A DNA stretch of 20,817 nt, from positions 1 to 20,817 of the forward strand of contig CAJNOQ010003273.1 in the NCBI GenBank assembly GCA_905250885.1. Reading direction: 5' to 3'. The notes beneath the pieces were generated by a model, which was not told the origin of the DNA, did no database searches, and saw only the letters and a program-made list of their open reading frames with translations. A program made the position numbers and the translations under genes. Positions within the stretch are counted from its first letter, which is position 1, and each line of letters starts with the position of its first letter. Source of the stretch: Didymodactylos carnosus (taxonomy: Eukaryota > Rotifera > Eurotatoria > Philodinida > Philodinidae). Of this stretch, positions 1 through 8,171 are shown piece by piece.

Positions 1-1069
1 GACAATTGTAGAGAATTCGCAAATATATCATATACACCACCATGCATTATAACGAATTCCCAGCGAATGCGAATTCATTTCTTAGAACATCAAATTCTCG
101 GCGGATGCGTATTGTGCAAGCTATGCAAGATTTGTGCAGGCAAATTTCTCAAAAAAACTTGGTCAAGATCTTAACCATAATTATTGAATATTATTTGAGA
201 TCAAAAAACTTGACAGATCTTTTGCAAATATAAACTTTCTGCAAGACGTCGGATCTGTGCTTAATGGGGGTTTTTGTTTGTGATTTGTTTCTGTGTTATC
301 TTCAATTCGCTATTATATAAACTGAATATAAAAGCAAGTTAATTTTATCCTCATCTTTTACTGGGACTCAAGATTACAACACATTTAAAGTTTACTTGGA
401 GTGCATGCCAGATTGAAAATTTCATGTCAAAGCAGTGTTTAGCGAGTCAAACGATTTTTCTGAGAATATGAAGATAGTTTCTATCACGGTACTGGATAAC
501 TCTGGACTAGGTTCTAATGGAGTGACAAGTAAACTTTAGTATTGTTGAAATTTCCTTATGATTTCAGTAAGATCCAGTCCGATCTTTGGCTCTGAAAAAC
601 TGTACTATTTTCTGAAAAAGTATATTGTGAACTTTAGGCGTATAAGAAATTTCAAGCGTCATCAGTCGAAGCACTCGGGTATGGTATTAGTAAATTTGTG
701 GGCTGTTAGCTATTTTCAGAGATACTGACAACACAATTTTAGACTTCAATGGAGAGCACAGTAAGGAGTACATTTTTCTAAAATATCGAGCGGTGGAATT
801 TACGGATACTACAAATTTTCCGCAACTCTGATGAGTTATTAAGTTCTAGAAGACCTGCTGAGTTTTTCCTCTTACTACTCAAAACTCATCAATGTTAATA
901 TTGTTTCTAAATATATTTATGTATTATTAATTAATTACCGAGCTGAAGTGTGTAGTAAAGTAAGTGATACTGATAAAAGAATTTATATTTTTTGTGTATC
1001 AGATGAGTTTGTTATGATCAAAATAAAATGGTTCTATACTTCTACTATTGTAATATAAGCTGCTGTGTA
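1..1069. other. AT-rich stretch without recognisable gene
   Basis: Both strands are broken by frequent stops. The only open frames are short and AT-driven (for example 42-233), with no recognisable motif. A small inverted repeat (tgatgagtt near 831 and aactcatca near 884) is the only structure seen. No RNA gene or repeat array was recognised. Confidence 0.6.
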
Positions 1070-1520
1070 ACAGCAACCAACACCACTGTGTTTTTGAATC
1101 AAATGTGTTTAGCGTTCTATGTGTGTGTTCGAATCTCGGCGCTAGCAAAGTTATGTAATAACCTTGGGCAAGTTATTTATGTCTTAGTGCCTCGCTCGGA
1201 TCACCCATCTGGCAGCATACTCACTACGTTGTGCCGTACAATACAGCTTCTCCCGCTAGTCCTCGTGGCTTTCCGGAAAACTAGTACATGCTTAGTGAAG
1301 TATGTGTGGGGGTTCAAGTAACTGGGAACAAGTAACGCAAGAACTCTGCGTCATGCTAGCCTGCTGGACAGAGCTGCAGTTGATGACTAATAACGAGATG
1401 GATGACCATTTTAGAAGCTTGTCAACTGAAGGGAAGATATTGGGCTATCGAAACTACGACGGCAGCACCCTGCACTGGTAACGGTAGCCGCAAGGCGGGG
1501 TTTTCCTTCTTCTTCTTCTG
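1070..1520 (+). mobile_element. tRNA-derived SINE-like element with MIR/CORE-like core
   Basis: The stretch is clearly richer in GC than its flanks. It contains a good RNA polymerase III B box, GTTCGAATC (1127-1135). About 25 bases later comes ACCTTGGGCAAGTTA (1161-1175), followed by GTGCCTC (1187-1193) and CCATCTGG (about 1205-1212). This order (B box, then CCTTGGGCAAGT, then TGCCTC, then a CATCTG-like block) is the layout I know from CORE/MIR-type SINEs. A degenerate A box is only suggested upstream (about 1085-1115). The 3' end is a (TTC)n tail, ccttcttcttcttc (1505-1518), which fits a SINE with a simple-repeat tail. An open frame at 1028-1321 lies inside it and is probably fortuitous. The 5' boundary is approximate and no target-site duplication was identified. 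Alternative: a decayed LINE 3' end sharing the same block. Confidence 0.6.
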
Positions 1521-2295
1521 TGTAAAATAAGACAATGCTTACCCAGACTGTATGACAATCCACCAAAAAATAATAAAGTTAACGAGAAATACTGATGAAT
1601 TTACTGATGGTAAAATAATGATGAAGCAGAAGAGAAAGACTGTCACCGATACACAGCACGAAAAAGCATGCAATGAGAATGATAATTTCAAAAATTTCCG
1701 AAATAAAATTTAATGCTGTCAAATTAAATTAAATTCTTCCGTGAGTTTTGCACAAATGCAGAAGAACAGGATAAGAACCGCAAGTGATGACTTGGAATAA
1801 AATTATGCAATTGAACGAAATCGACAGAGACAGATTGTTTTTCTGTCTCTTGTTCAGATTGTTGCACCTCTTCTTCCTCTCCTCGAGCGTTTTGTTCACT
1901 CTGTACTACTACGTTATCTGTTTGTGCTATTTCTTTTTAATGTACATCGTGGTAGTCATCTGGGAAAAATACCACAGACATATTATTATTATCGTCCTTC
2001 GTAGTGGCACCCATTATGGAATCGAAATGTATCGTTGGTGCTACAAAATAAATTGACAGCTACAGTTTGCAGATTGTTATTATTTTTGGCAAGGATTCTT
2101 TTTCACTTTTCGTCTTTTTTATTCTTTCTTTCATTTCGAGTAGATGGTTGAATAAATACACCAGTTAATCTAAAGAATTATTCTGATGCCCGATGACAAC
2201 CACGTTTTTTTCTTTTCTTTATTTTTAAACAGAAAACAATGTTCAGTACCGTTCGTTGATTCGATTTCACAAAGTTGGACAAATATATTTAAAGT
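1521..2295. other. AT-rich stretch without convincing gene
   Basis: It includes a hydrophobic open frame from the ATG at 1787 to 2056, rich in Leu/Phe/Tyr/Ile. That frame looks like a by-product of T-rich sequence rather than a gene: there is no family resemblance and no clear charge pattern. The stretch ends at the start of the membrane-protein exon, preceded by aaatatatttaaag at 2281-2294, which might contribute to a promoter. Confidence 0.5.
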
Positions 2296-3153
2296 ATGTC
2301 GACGTCGTTCTCATACACAAATTTATATTGGATAATAACTGAAAAAGCGAAAAATCAGAAACGTCCCGTAGTCCTATATTTGTCAATATTTTTTCTATTG
2401 TTTTTCTTCTCTGTTCTAACATATCGGCATCAATACGTACCTACACCAAAATCATGTAGTTGTTTATCCTGTTCAAACAACTCCGCCTCTAATCCATTAT
2501 CGCAACAGAATCGAGCATTGAATGGTTTCATATCATTATGTCCAATGTCTATTGGTACTACAACCGCTTACATCATGTTTAATTCTCCGAGACCAGAAAG
2601 ATTTCCTTTAATCGCTCATTATGCCAATCATTTTTATAAAGTCATAATAGGTACAGTTAACTGGGGTCAAAAGAACAATCGGCTTTTTGATGATTGTGTG
2701 GAAGGATCTCTTCTCACGTATCTATGTGTAGCAAGACAAATGAGGCGTATTATAAACACGGGTGATGTAACTACTGGAGTACTTTACTTTCATTTCGATA
2801 CATGGGTAAGACCCAATGATTTTTTAAAGGAAAACTTTTCCATACCATGGGTTCCACATCCTGGATTAACTTCAATAAGCGGACCCTTAGTACCTCATCG
2901 GTGCTTTAATCATAGCGAAATACCAAACTTCCAAAAAGGTCCACATAGCTGGCATGGCTTTAATACACACCAACATCATCCAGTTATCAAGTCCGTACAA
3001 ACTGTTTGTGAAAATTATACGCAATTCGAGATCAATTGTAACCCAAATATTATGTGCTTAGGATGGGCTGATATTTATTATACGCCAAGACATTGGTTCA
3101 GTGATTTTATACGTCTAGCGGAGTATTTTTCATCTTTGCGGTGCAATCATGAA
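2296..3153 (+). CDS. type II membrane protein, luminal enzyme-like; first exon or truncated gene
   Basis: An ATG-initiated frame gives about 286 codons up to a splice-donor-like GTAAGT (3154-3159); read through, it stops at 3204. The N-terminus has a short basic tail, one hydrophobic helix at residues 24-43, and then a Cys-rich stem (residues 54-60). This is the layout of Golgi or ER type II proteins. Sequons (NFS, NHS, NYT) in the downstream part fit a luminal domain. Blocks YFHFDTW (164-170) and GWADIYYTPRHWFSDFI (256-272) recall a poorly characterised family seen in fungi, algae and other eukaryotes that may be glycosyltransferase-like. In that family the second block is followed by a 'HEVA.PT' stretch, and here the donor falls exactly after the His-Glu at 285-286. 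No continuing exon was recognised in the next kilobase, so the gene is either truncated or has a distant or very short next exon. Family assignment is tentative. Confidence 0.6.
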
Positions 3154-3159
3154 GTAAGT
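3154..3159 (+). other. putative 5' splice site GTAAGT
   Basis: GAA|GTAAGT matches the metazoan donor consensus. It lies where the conserved part of the protein ends (residue 286), and the residues beyond it up to 3204 become low-complexity (Asn/Ser/Lys). No matching acceptor plus coding exon was identified before about 4 kb. Confidence 0.5.
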
Positions 3160-3204
3160 TTAAATAATTCTTCATATTTTTCAAAAAAGAATTATGAGAA
3201 TTGA

Positions 3205-3909
3205 CTAAAAACATAGATAGGCGACGATATGAGGGTGAGGAATGAGGATAAAAAGAAACCTCTGTCAGGATATCGTAGGATCCTGAAAAAGAGCTCAGAA
3301 AAGCCAGAAAAATTATTCGGGTTTTTCTTTATTACAAAAAACAAGAAAGTGATTCTGGAAAACTCAGGAATCTATTAATTACTAAAAGTACAGGAAAATG
3401 GACTGTGGATTTTTCTGGCAGGTTAACCATCGATGTATAACTCTCCCCTATATAATAACATGTACTATCATACATTTCATTTCATTTAACAAAGTGCACT
3501 TTTATCGGCGCCAAAATAAAAAGCGTATGCTTGCTTCTTGAATAATTCCGTCACCTTGATAGATAGCGACCTGCGGTTTTCAATAATCGAAACTAGAGAC
3601 TTAAAGCCAACTTTCCATAAGCAAAAGTAATTTTTGAAAAGGTTTGGAAGACCGTTTTTCAGAGCATCTTTGGAAAACCAGTTTGTGGTTTCTGAAATTA
3701 ACATAGAGATCGGTCGACGACGAAATAAGTGTTATTGACGGTACGCCAGGACACTAGAATTAGCTATTACATCTGAAAACGTGCTTCTCTCTAGTTTTTT
3801 GCACTTTCAACGCTGCAATATATAGAAAGGAATAAAAATATTATTTTTAAACAAAGTAGAAGAGAGCAGCCAGTACTATCATGAAGCCGATCGATCACTG
3901 TTACACTAA
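3205..3909. other. no recognisable gene; small inverted repeat
   Basis: The stretch is purine-rich at 3230-3420. GCCAGAAAAAT (3303-3313) and its exact reverse complement (3409-3419) form an 11-bp inverted repeat about 117 bp across. A minus-strand open frame at 3486-3704 shows no family features. Confidence 0.4.
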
Positions 3910-4419
3910 TTCGTTTTTTACATAAAAGTTTATCTGAAAAATGATGTATTACGTTGGTCCGATTGTAGAACGAAAAAATACTATTTTCACTCTAAGAGAC
4001 AGTTTTTTGTGAGAAAAAATGCTCTCAGGCCAACAATTTATCGTGGAATTTATGCAGTTAGTTCCTTAATCCTAGACTTCGTCGAAAAAGAGAAAAACGA
4101 CCTTCTGCTTTCACTGAATACATTCAATGTGCGGCTGGAAGCAATGCTTGGAATATCACATAGGTCTGTGTCGCGATTGAAAACTAAATTGAAAGATTTG
4201 AAGCAGGAAGCAGATGATGAAACAATAACAACACGATTTCGCCGTACGTCATCGGCGTCCTCTTCAACATCTTCATCTTCTCTGACATTGGTTCTACCGA
4301 CATCGCCGCCGTCTCTTAAAAATCTTTCTGATCATCGCGAGATACAGTTGAGTCAGCTACAACAAGACAATACGATTAACCCTTTACGCCCGGTAACTAA
4401 TCATGCAAATCAATTTTGA
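3910..4419 (+). pseudogene. DNA-binding N-terminus of a DDE (IS630/Tc1-like) transposase, fragment
   Basis: The frame is open from 3910 to 4419, but the first in-frame ATG lies at the codon for MLGIS, inside the conserved region, so no complete start exists here. The part from about 4030 to 4210 reads as a helix-turn-helix: a helix with the LDFVEKEK motif, then VRLEAMLGISHRSVSRLKTK, which matches the usual '..vaa.tGiS.rtV.RI..E' pattern of transposase-derived proteins common in arthropods, nematodes and other invertebrates. The rest is a Ser/Thr-rich linker (about 4246-4320). The catalytic part expected next is absent here but appears about 1.1 kb downstream (5519-5744). The two may be halves of one element separated by an insertion or intron, or two unrelated copies. 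A host gene derived from such a transposase is a less likely alternative. Confidence 0.5.
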
Positions 4420-4504
4420 AATCAGTATATCTTTGTTGAGACTTGATGAAAACTTTCTTCTTATTCACAGTCGTTAGCTTATAGAGTATTCTCATGAAAT
4501 AATT

Positions 4505-5490
4505 TTAATACCCTAACGCAGGTTAGCATGCGTTAAAAAAGAAGTTTTCGAGAAAATTATCTTTGAACGGGTTAAATTTTCAAATATGACGCGTGCTAAC
4601 GTTTCGTCGGAGCGGTAACGAGACAGATCCGGTTAAATATGGTTCTAAGAAAGTTAACGAGTTTGCACGCATTCAAATTTTCCAAAAATCGATGATATAC
4701 GGTGTAAACGCGTTTAAAAATAAAGAATACATGTACATTCCTGAATAAAAGTTTATCTTAACTCGTTTAAACGGGTTAGAATAGATTTTAACTCGTTAAA
4801 ACTCGTTCAACGATAACTCACTAAATGCGTACGCGTTTTAGTGCGTTAGAACGGTAATTTTCCAGTCACCCTTTTGTTTTGCATGACCAACTCATATATA
4901 AATAGCATGTCTTTCCTACGAGATATAGGATAGATTCATTCAGAAAATTTTCTAAGTTTTCCTCTTACTATATATATGTACGTGTGTGCGAGACTAGTCT
5001 ACCATAATGATGCTGATGAACAGTATCTAGTAGACCATAGCCATGTGGATCTTGTGATCCAATAACGGAACAAAAATCTGACTGAAAAGGATAAACACAC
5101 TATACACGCACTATAAAGCGTAAAATTACATTGATCCGAAGTATTATTCTAACGCGTATAAACGCATCCAAGAAGCTAACTTATTCAATTTTAACAAGTT
5201 TGAACGATTTGTGATTATGGAGGCGTTATCACGTACTACTAATCTAACTCGTTAGAATCACCGAATATGAAACATTTAACACTGTTTTAACGCGTTAATC
5301 CGCTTACCTGTCGCGTTACAATTTTAAACTTTTCCTGATTAATTCGTTTTAACCCAACTTTTAATTTTTTATAATGAAATTGTGTTTTTAACGAGTTAGG
5401 ATTAATTTCGAGACATTTCTGGTCTCATACAAGTTCAGAAGATAACACGTTTGCACGCATTCCAGACCATTTAACCTGTGCGCATGCGTT
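4505..5490. repeat. cluster of AAC-N-CGTT palindromic motifs
   Basis: About 20 close variants of one short motif occur in 1 kb: TAAACGCGTTTA (4705-4716, perfect palindrome), TTAACGCGTTAA (5287-5298, perfect palindrome), ttaactcgtttaaacgggtt (4758-4777), tttaactcgttaaa (4787-4800), aactcgttcaacg (4799-4811), gcgtacgcgttttagtgcgt (4826-4845), ctaacgcgtataaacgc (5149-5165), ctaactcgttag (5244-5255), tttaacgagttagg (5387-5400) and others. A 14-mer, GTTTGCACGCATTC, recurs exactly at 4661-4674 and 5449-5462. Spacing is irregular, so this is not a simple tandem satellite. The motif is rare elsewhere in the window. It sits between the two halves of a DDE transposase, so it may be a subterminal repetitive region bound by a transposase, a decayed minisatellite, or part of another inserted element. 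Confidence 0.6.
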
Positions 5491-5518
5491 AGCTCAGAAA
5501 CCCCACTTTCCTATATAA

Positions 5519-5744
5519 TCTATAACTTCCCTTCGTCGGGAAATGGCTGAACTTGGGTTCAAATATTGGCAAACAAAAAATGCAAAGGTTTTGATGGATG
5601 CGACAGCATTTCAAGCTCAAAGAACCGTTTATTTTCGAAAGTTAGAAGGATTGCGGTCTGATCAGGCAATACTCTATTATCGACGAAACTTGGATAAACA
5701 AGAATGAAGAAAAGACAGTTATCTGGTTTGATTCGGCCGCTTGA
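5519..5744 (+). pseudogene. DDE transposase catalytic-core fragment, frameshifted
   Basis: From 5519 the frame reads TSLRREMAELGFKYWQ and continues through KVLMDATAFQAQRTVYFRKL and LRSDQAILYY (to about 5680). This follows the family pattern 'TLRR.L..LGFKYK....RKVLME....aR..YLRK...lR..g..i.Y'. The next block, IDETWINKN, which carries the first catalytic Asp of the 'YLDETW' motif, is present but in another frame (5679-5744, ending at TGA 5742-5744). One base gained, or two lost, near 5676-5680 therefore breaks the protein. The second Asp and the final Asp/Glu were not found downstream. The fragment is inactive. It matches the HTH piece at 3910-4419 in family and strand, so a shared origin is plausible. 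Assignment rests on remembered motif order. Confidence 0.6.
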
Positions 5745-6299
5745 GAAACAGCGAAGGCAGAGGTAAAGAAAAATTCTCTGTCCGTCTGCCTAGTGAAAAT
5801 GCCCACTGTTAGATGGTTGTTGATTTATCTTCAATTTTTCATGGTATTGAGTGTAGAGGCGATAAAGCGATAGTTGTGCCATCATTCTGCTGCTGAGATG
5901 ATTGTTCATTCTGGATGATAACGAGTTTTAATTTTGGAATAAAATTCTTCAATTTGTGTTTTATTAATTTAAACAACGATGTCCCTTTTTGCTGTTTATA
6001 AACAACCGTAAAGAATAGTGTTGAATGTTGTTGGAGGTTGTTGTGTATAACACAATATTATCGACAAATTTAATCCACCAGATCTATAATCTTCTATTGT
6101 GATTAGTTTTGCTGATTTGCGTTTTTTTCTTCGGCGTGTGGTTCTTTTTTTGTGATAGTATATCTAATGATGTCGATCAATTTCAAATTGGTTTTTCAAA
6201 CGAGAAACAAAACTCATCGTGTAGCGCCATACAAAGAGCTTGAACTAGTTTAATTTATATTATCGTTTAAACGGATTTTGGGGAAAAAAAACAAGAAGG
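5745..6299. other. no recognisable gene
   Basis: AT-rich, T-rich near 6120-6160, with no open frame of interest and no RNA gene. The sequence just after the transposase fragment may contain more of the decayed element, but nothing is readable. Confidence 0.4.
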
Positions 6300-6650
6300 C
6301 ACAGCTAGACCCATGCCGTTTTTGTCGCCGCCGAGGGCGAAGAAAAAAATTTTCCGAGCACGCAGGGTTCTCTGACTGTTTTCATTAAAACGTTCTTACC
6401 TTTGGCATCTAGCGTGGAGCGCTTTTCTATCTTTTCGTATACGGCAACGTACAGATACAGTTGGTGCGCGAAGAACGTGCCAGAAATGAAAGAGAACGTT
6501 GTTTTACTTAAATTAGGACATTCGCCGCCGATAACCAAGTATTACACGTCGTCGCCAAAGGCGGAAGACATTTTCGTAGCCTTGCGCCGCGGCCGCCTAT
6601 GTTAAAAGTTTCATTCGCCGCCGCCGAAAACTTTTTATCGGCGTACATGT
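6300..6650. other. isolated CpG-rich patch
   Basis: Within a strongly AT-rich region this 350-bp patch carries repeated CGCCGCCG blocks (6326-6333, 6523-6530, 6616-6626), gcgccgcggccgcc around 6585-6598, and many other CpGs. Two similar lines, cattcgccgccgataacc (about 6519) and cattcgccgccgccgaaaac (about 6612), are direct partial repeats. The block cgccg...cggcg at 6622-6643 can form a short hairpin. Overlapping open frames on both strands (6402-6605 plus, 6305-6538 minus) reflect the lack of TA-rich stops and have no recognisable family. It could be a promoter-like CpG island for the transposase piece at 6781, the end of a GC-rich mobile element, or foreign DNA. Confidence 0.4.
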
Positions 6651-6780
6651 CTGGTTACAGATCCTTTCCTTGTTTTTTCCTATAGCCGTCAGAAACGTAG
6701 TCTCATCTTAGTAACATGTGACTAACACCGATTTTTCTCTACTATGTCTTACTATCTTTTGCTTTTACTTTCTCAAATAG

Positions 6781-6978
6781 ATGGCAGTTCATACGATCTT
6801 GGAAATGCTCAGACAACATTACAAGTCAAATGTTACAATTTTAAGCGATTGTTGGGGTCATTGCTGTTTAGATGGCCCATCGGCAGAGGCGATAAAGCAA
6901 CATCGATGCGGTCACAGACTGAATTATTTAGACGATAATCTCACTTCAGTCCATTATAATGCCATCGCAAAGCAATGA
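6781..6978 (+). pseudogene. ISXO2/Merlin-like transposase fragment
   Basis: The 65-codon frame contains two blocks that recall ISXO2-like (IS1595/Merlin superfamily) transposases. One is VTILSDCWGH (about residues 19-28), matching '.tI.SDCW..Y'. The other is HRLNYLDDNLTSVHYNAI (about residues 45-62), matching 'HslnFvDp.tGaHTn.IE'. In the family the Asp of SDCW is catalytic. The final Glu of the NTIE block is replaced here (NAIAKQ) and the frame stops two residues later, so the copy is truncated and inactive. The N-terminal HTH and first catalytic Asp are not visible upstream. The sequence just before it (ttactttctcaaatag, ending 6780) looks like a 3' splice site, so a spliced upstream exon cannot be excluded. 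Confidence 0.5.
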
Positions 6979-7083
6979 AAAAACAAATCCATGCAAAGTA
7001 TGGTTGTTAGTATGCTACTGTTCTATCATGAGGAGGATACTGAGTTGAAAGGGAAAAAACAACTTACCATTAACTGAACAATC

Positions 7084-7294
7084 TTAACCTCTTGAATGCC
7101 GTTATTTTTCCTCTTCCGCGTCCAAAGGCATGCATATGTAAAAAAACGATTAAATATCTCTCTTTGCGTTCTGTTGTTTTCGCGTGTTCCTCTGGCACTT
7201 TTTTTCGTTAAAACGATAGAACAAAAAAGCATATGCAACATATAAAATTTCCTTCATGTCATCTATAGATGCCTTATGGCATTCAAGAGGTTAA
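7084..7294. mobile_element. piggyBac-like MITE with TTAA ends
   Basis: TTAA (7084-7087) is followed by CCTCTTGAATGCC (7088-7100). The exact reverse complement GGCATTCAAGAGG (7278-7290) is followed by TTAA (7291-7294). This gives a 203-bp element with 13-bp perfect terminal inverted repeats flanked by a TTAA duplication, the hallmark of piggyBac-type insertion. The terminal sequence also resembles the TTAACCCTTTG-type ends of piggyBac-like elements. There is no transposase, so it is non-autonomous. A small hairpin, atgccttatggcat (about 7269-7282), overlaps the right terminal repeat. The minus-strand open frame at 7026-7241 crosses the left boundary and is not a gene. Confidence 0.75.
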
Positions 7295-7435
7295 AGGACA
7301 TATTTCTTTCCGTAGTAGTCTAATAATCGTGAGGGATATAACTGCTGTTTGATTTCGATAGTACTCTTTGCTTCTAAGTTAGAAGAAAGAATACGGCTTG
7401 TCCAGCTAACGGCCTCCATTTTTTGTTGTACAAAC

Positions 7436-7464
7436 AGCCCCAAAAAACGATCGATTTTTGGGCT
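7436..7464. repeat. near-perfect 29-bp palindrome
   Basis: AGCCCCAAAAAACG and ATCGATTTTTGGGCT form an almost complete dyad centred on CGATCG. As RNA or cruciform it would form a stem with GC clamps at its outer ends. No neighbouring gene explains it. Confidence 0.5.
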
Positions 7465-7499
7465 ATCTAAAAAGAGTGAAAACGAGCTGGTAAAAGTTG

Positions 7500-7515
7500 A
7501 ACTAGTATACTAGTT
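7500..7515. repeat. perfect 16-bp palindrome AACTAGTATACTAGTT
   Basis: The 16 bases equal their own reverse complement. They lie 36 bp after the palindrome at 7436-7464. Possible binding site for a dimeric protein or the relic of a transposon end; no direct evidence for either. Confidence 0.5.
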
Positions 7516-8088
7516 TGTAGAAAATTGTTTGCTCTACAAGATGTGATAGCTTGTCAAGTTCGAAACTACTCTAATTAATCTGTATTTATCAAAGAAAAAT
7601 GGTAACGCTATGACATGTCTGACCGTTTTTGTCACTATTTTTGGGATTGTTTGTACAACAGCTGTATTTCTATCGAACTCATATGGCATCTCATACCTAT
7701 ATACGTTGCTTGGATGCTTTGAAAAGAAAATACTATTAAAACAAAGTTTACACAAAAAAGGACTTAAGAGGTAGACATTGTCTACTGTTGCCAGAACTTT
7801 TGTATTTTCCTAAAACATGAATTCAGTCATCAACACTGTTTGAAAATAGCTCAAAGAAACAATGTTGGAAACTGGATCCGCTGGGTCAAAGTTTTAAACT
7901 ATATCCACCCAGTTTTTGACGGTGGGTTTGAAATGAAAAACCTTGTTACCATTTGAAAACAACACGGCTCGCCATTTAATAAACTTATATTGATAACTTC
8001 AGTTTTTTTCCATCACAAACGTTGCTTCTATGTTGTGTGAGAGCAATAAATGTATGAAATTTCTTTTCTTCTTACCTCTTTACTTTAG
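7516..8088. other. no convincing gene; T-rich tract before an AG
   Basis: A minus-strand open frame at 7534-7755 has no family features. The last 50 bases (ttcttttcttcttacc to tactttag at 8088) form a good polypyrimidine tract plus AG, as before an exon. Confidence 0.4.
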
Positions 8089-8171
8089 ATCAAAAGCTAC
8101 AACTGGAGACAAGCCTAGAGCAGGTGCTGCTAGTGATGAAGACTTTTGGTGAGAAGGAGCCTGATGGATAA
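8089..8171 (+). other. candidate terminal exon, unidentified protein
   Basis: A strong 3' splice-site-like sequence ends at 8088. The next bases are less AT-rich than the flanks and are open in two frames. One reads SKATTGDKPRAGAASDEDFW then TGA (8152-8154). The other reads QKLQLETSLEQVLLVMKTFG, then a few residues and TAA (about 8169-8171). The first looks like a plausible C-terminus with an acidic-aromatic end; the second has a helical heptad-like pattern. I do not recognise either, and no upstream exon was found on the plus strand. It may be chance or a relic exon. Confidence 0.2.

Noticed and set aside
1118-1140. tRNA gene suggested by GTTCGAATC
   Set aside because: No acceptor or anticodon stem could be paired around it; it fits a SINE promoter instead.
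1028-1321. 97-codon open frame starting with ATG
   Set aside because: It runs through the B box and core of the SINE-like element, so the open frame is explained by the element's GC content.
1784-2056. 90-codon hydrophobic frame that could be a small membrane protein
   Set aside because: T-rich DNA produces such frames by chance; no family pattern and no supporting context.
4377-4576. TTAACCCTTTACGCCC at 4377 and gaacgggttaa near 4566 as a second piggyBac-like MITE
   Set aside because: The ends are not reverse complements beyond TTAACCC, and the right one belongs to the AAC-N-CGTT motif array.
5855-6898. Exact 14-mer agaggcgataaagc at 5855-5868 and 6885-6898, each after a transposase fragment
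   Set aside because: One shared 14-mer is about what chance allows in 20 kb, and the flanks do not align.
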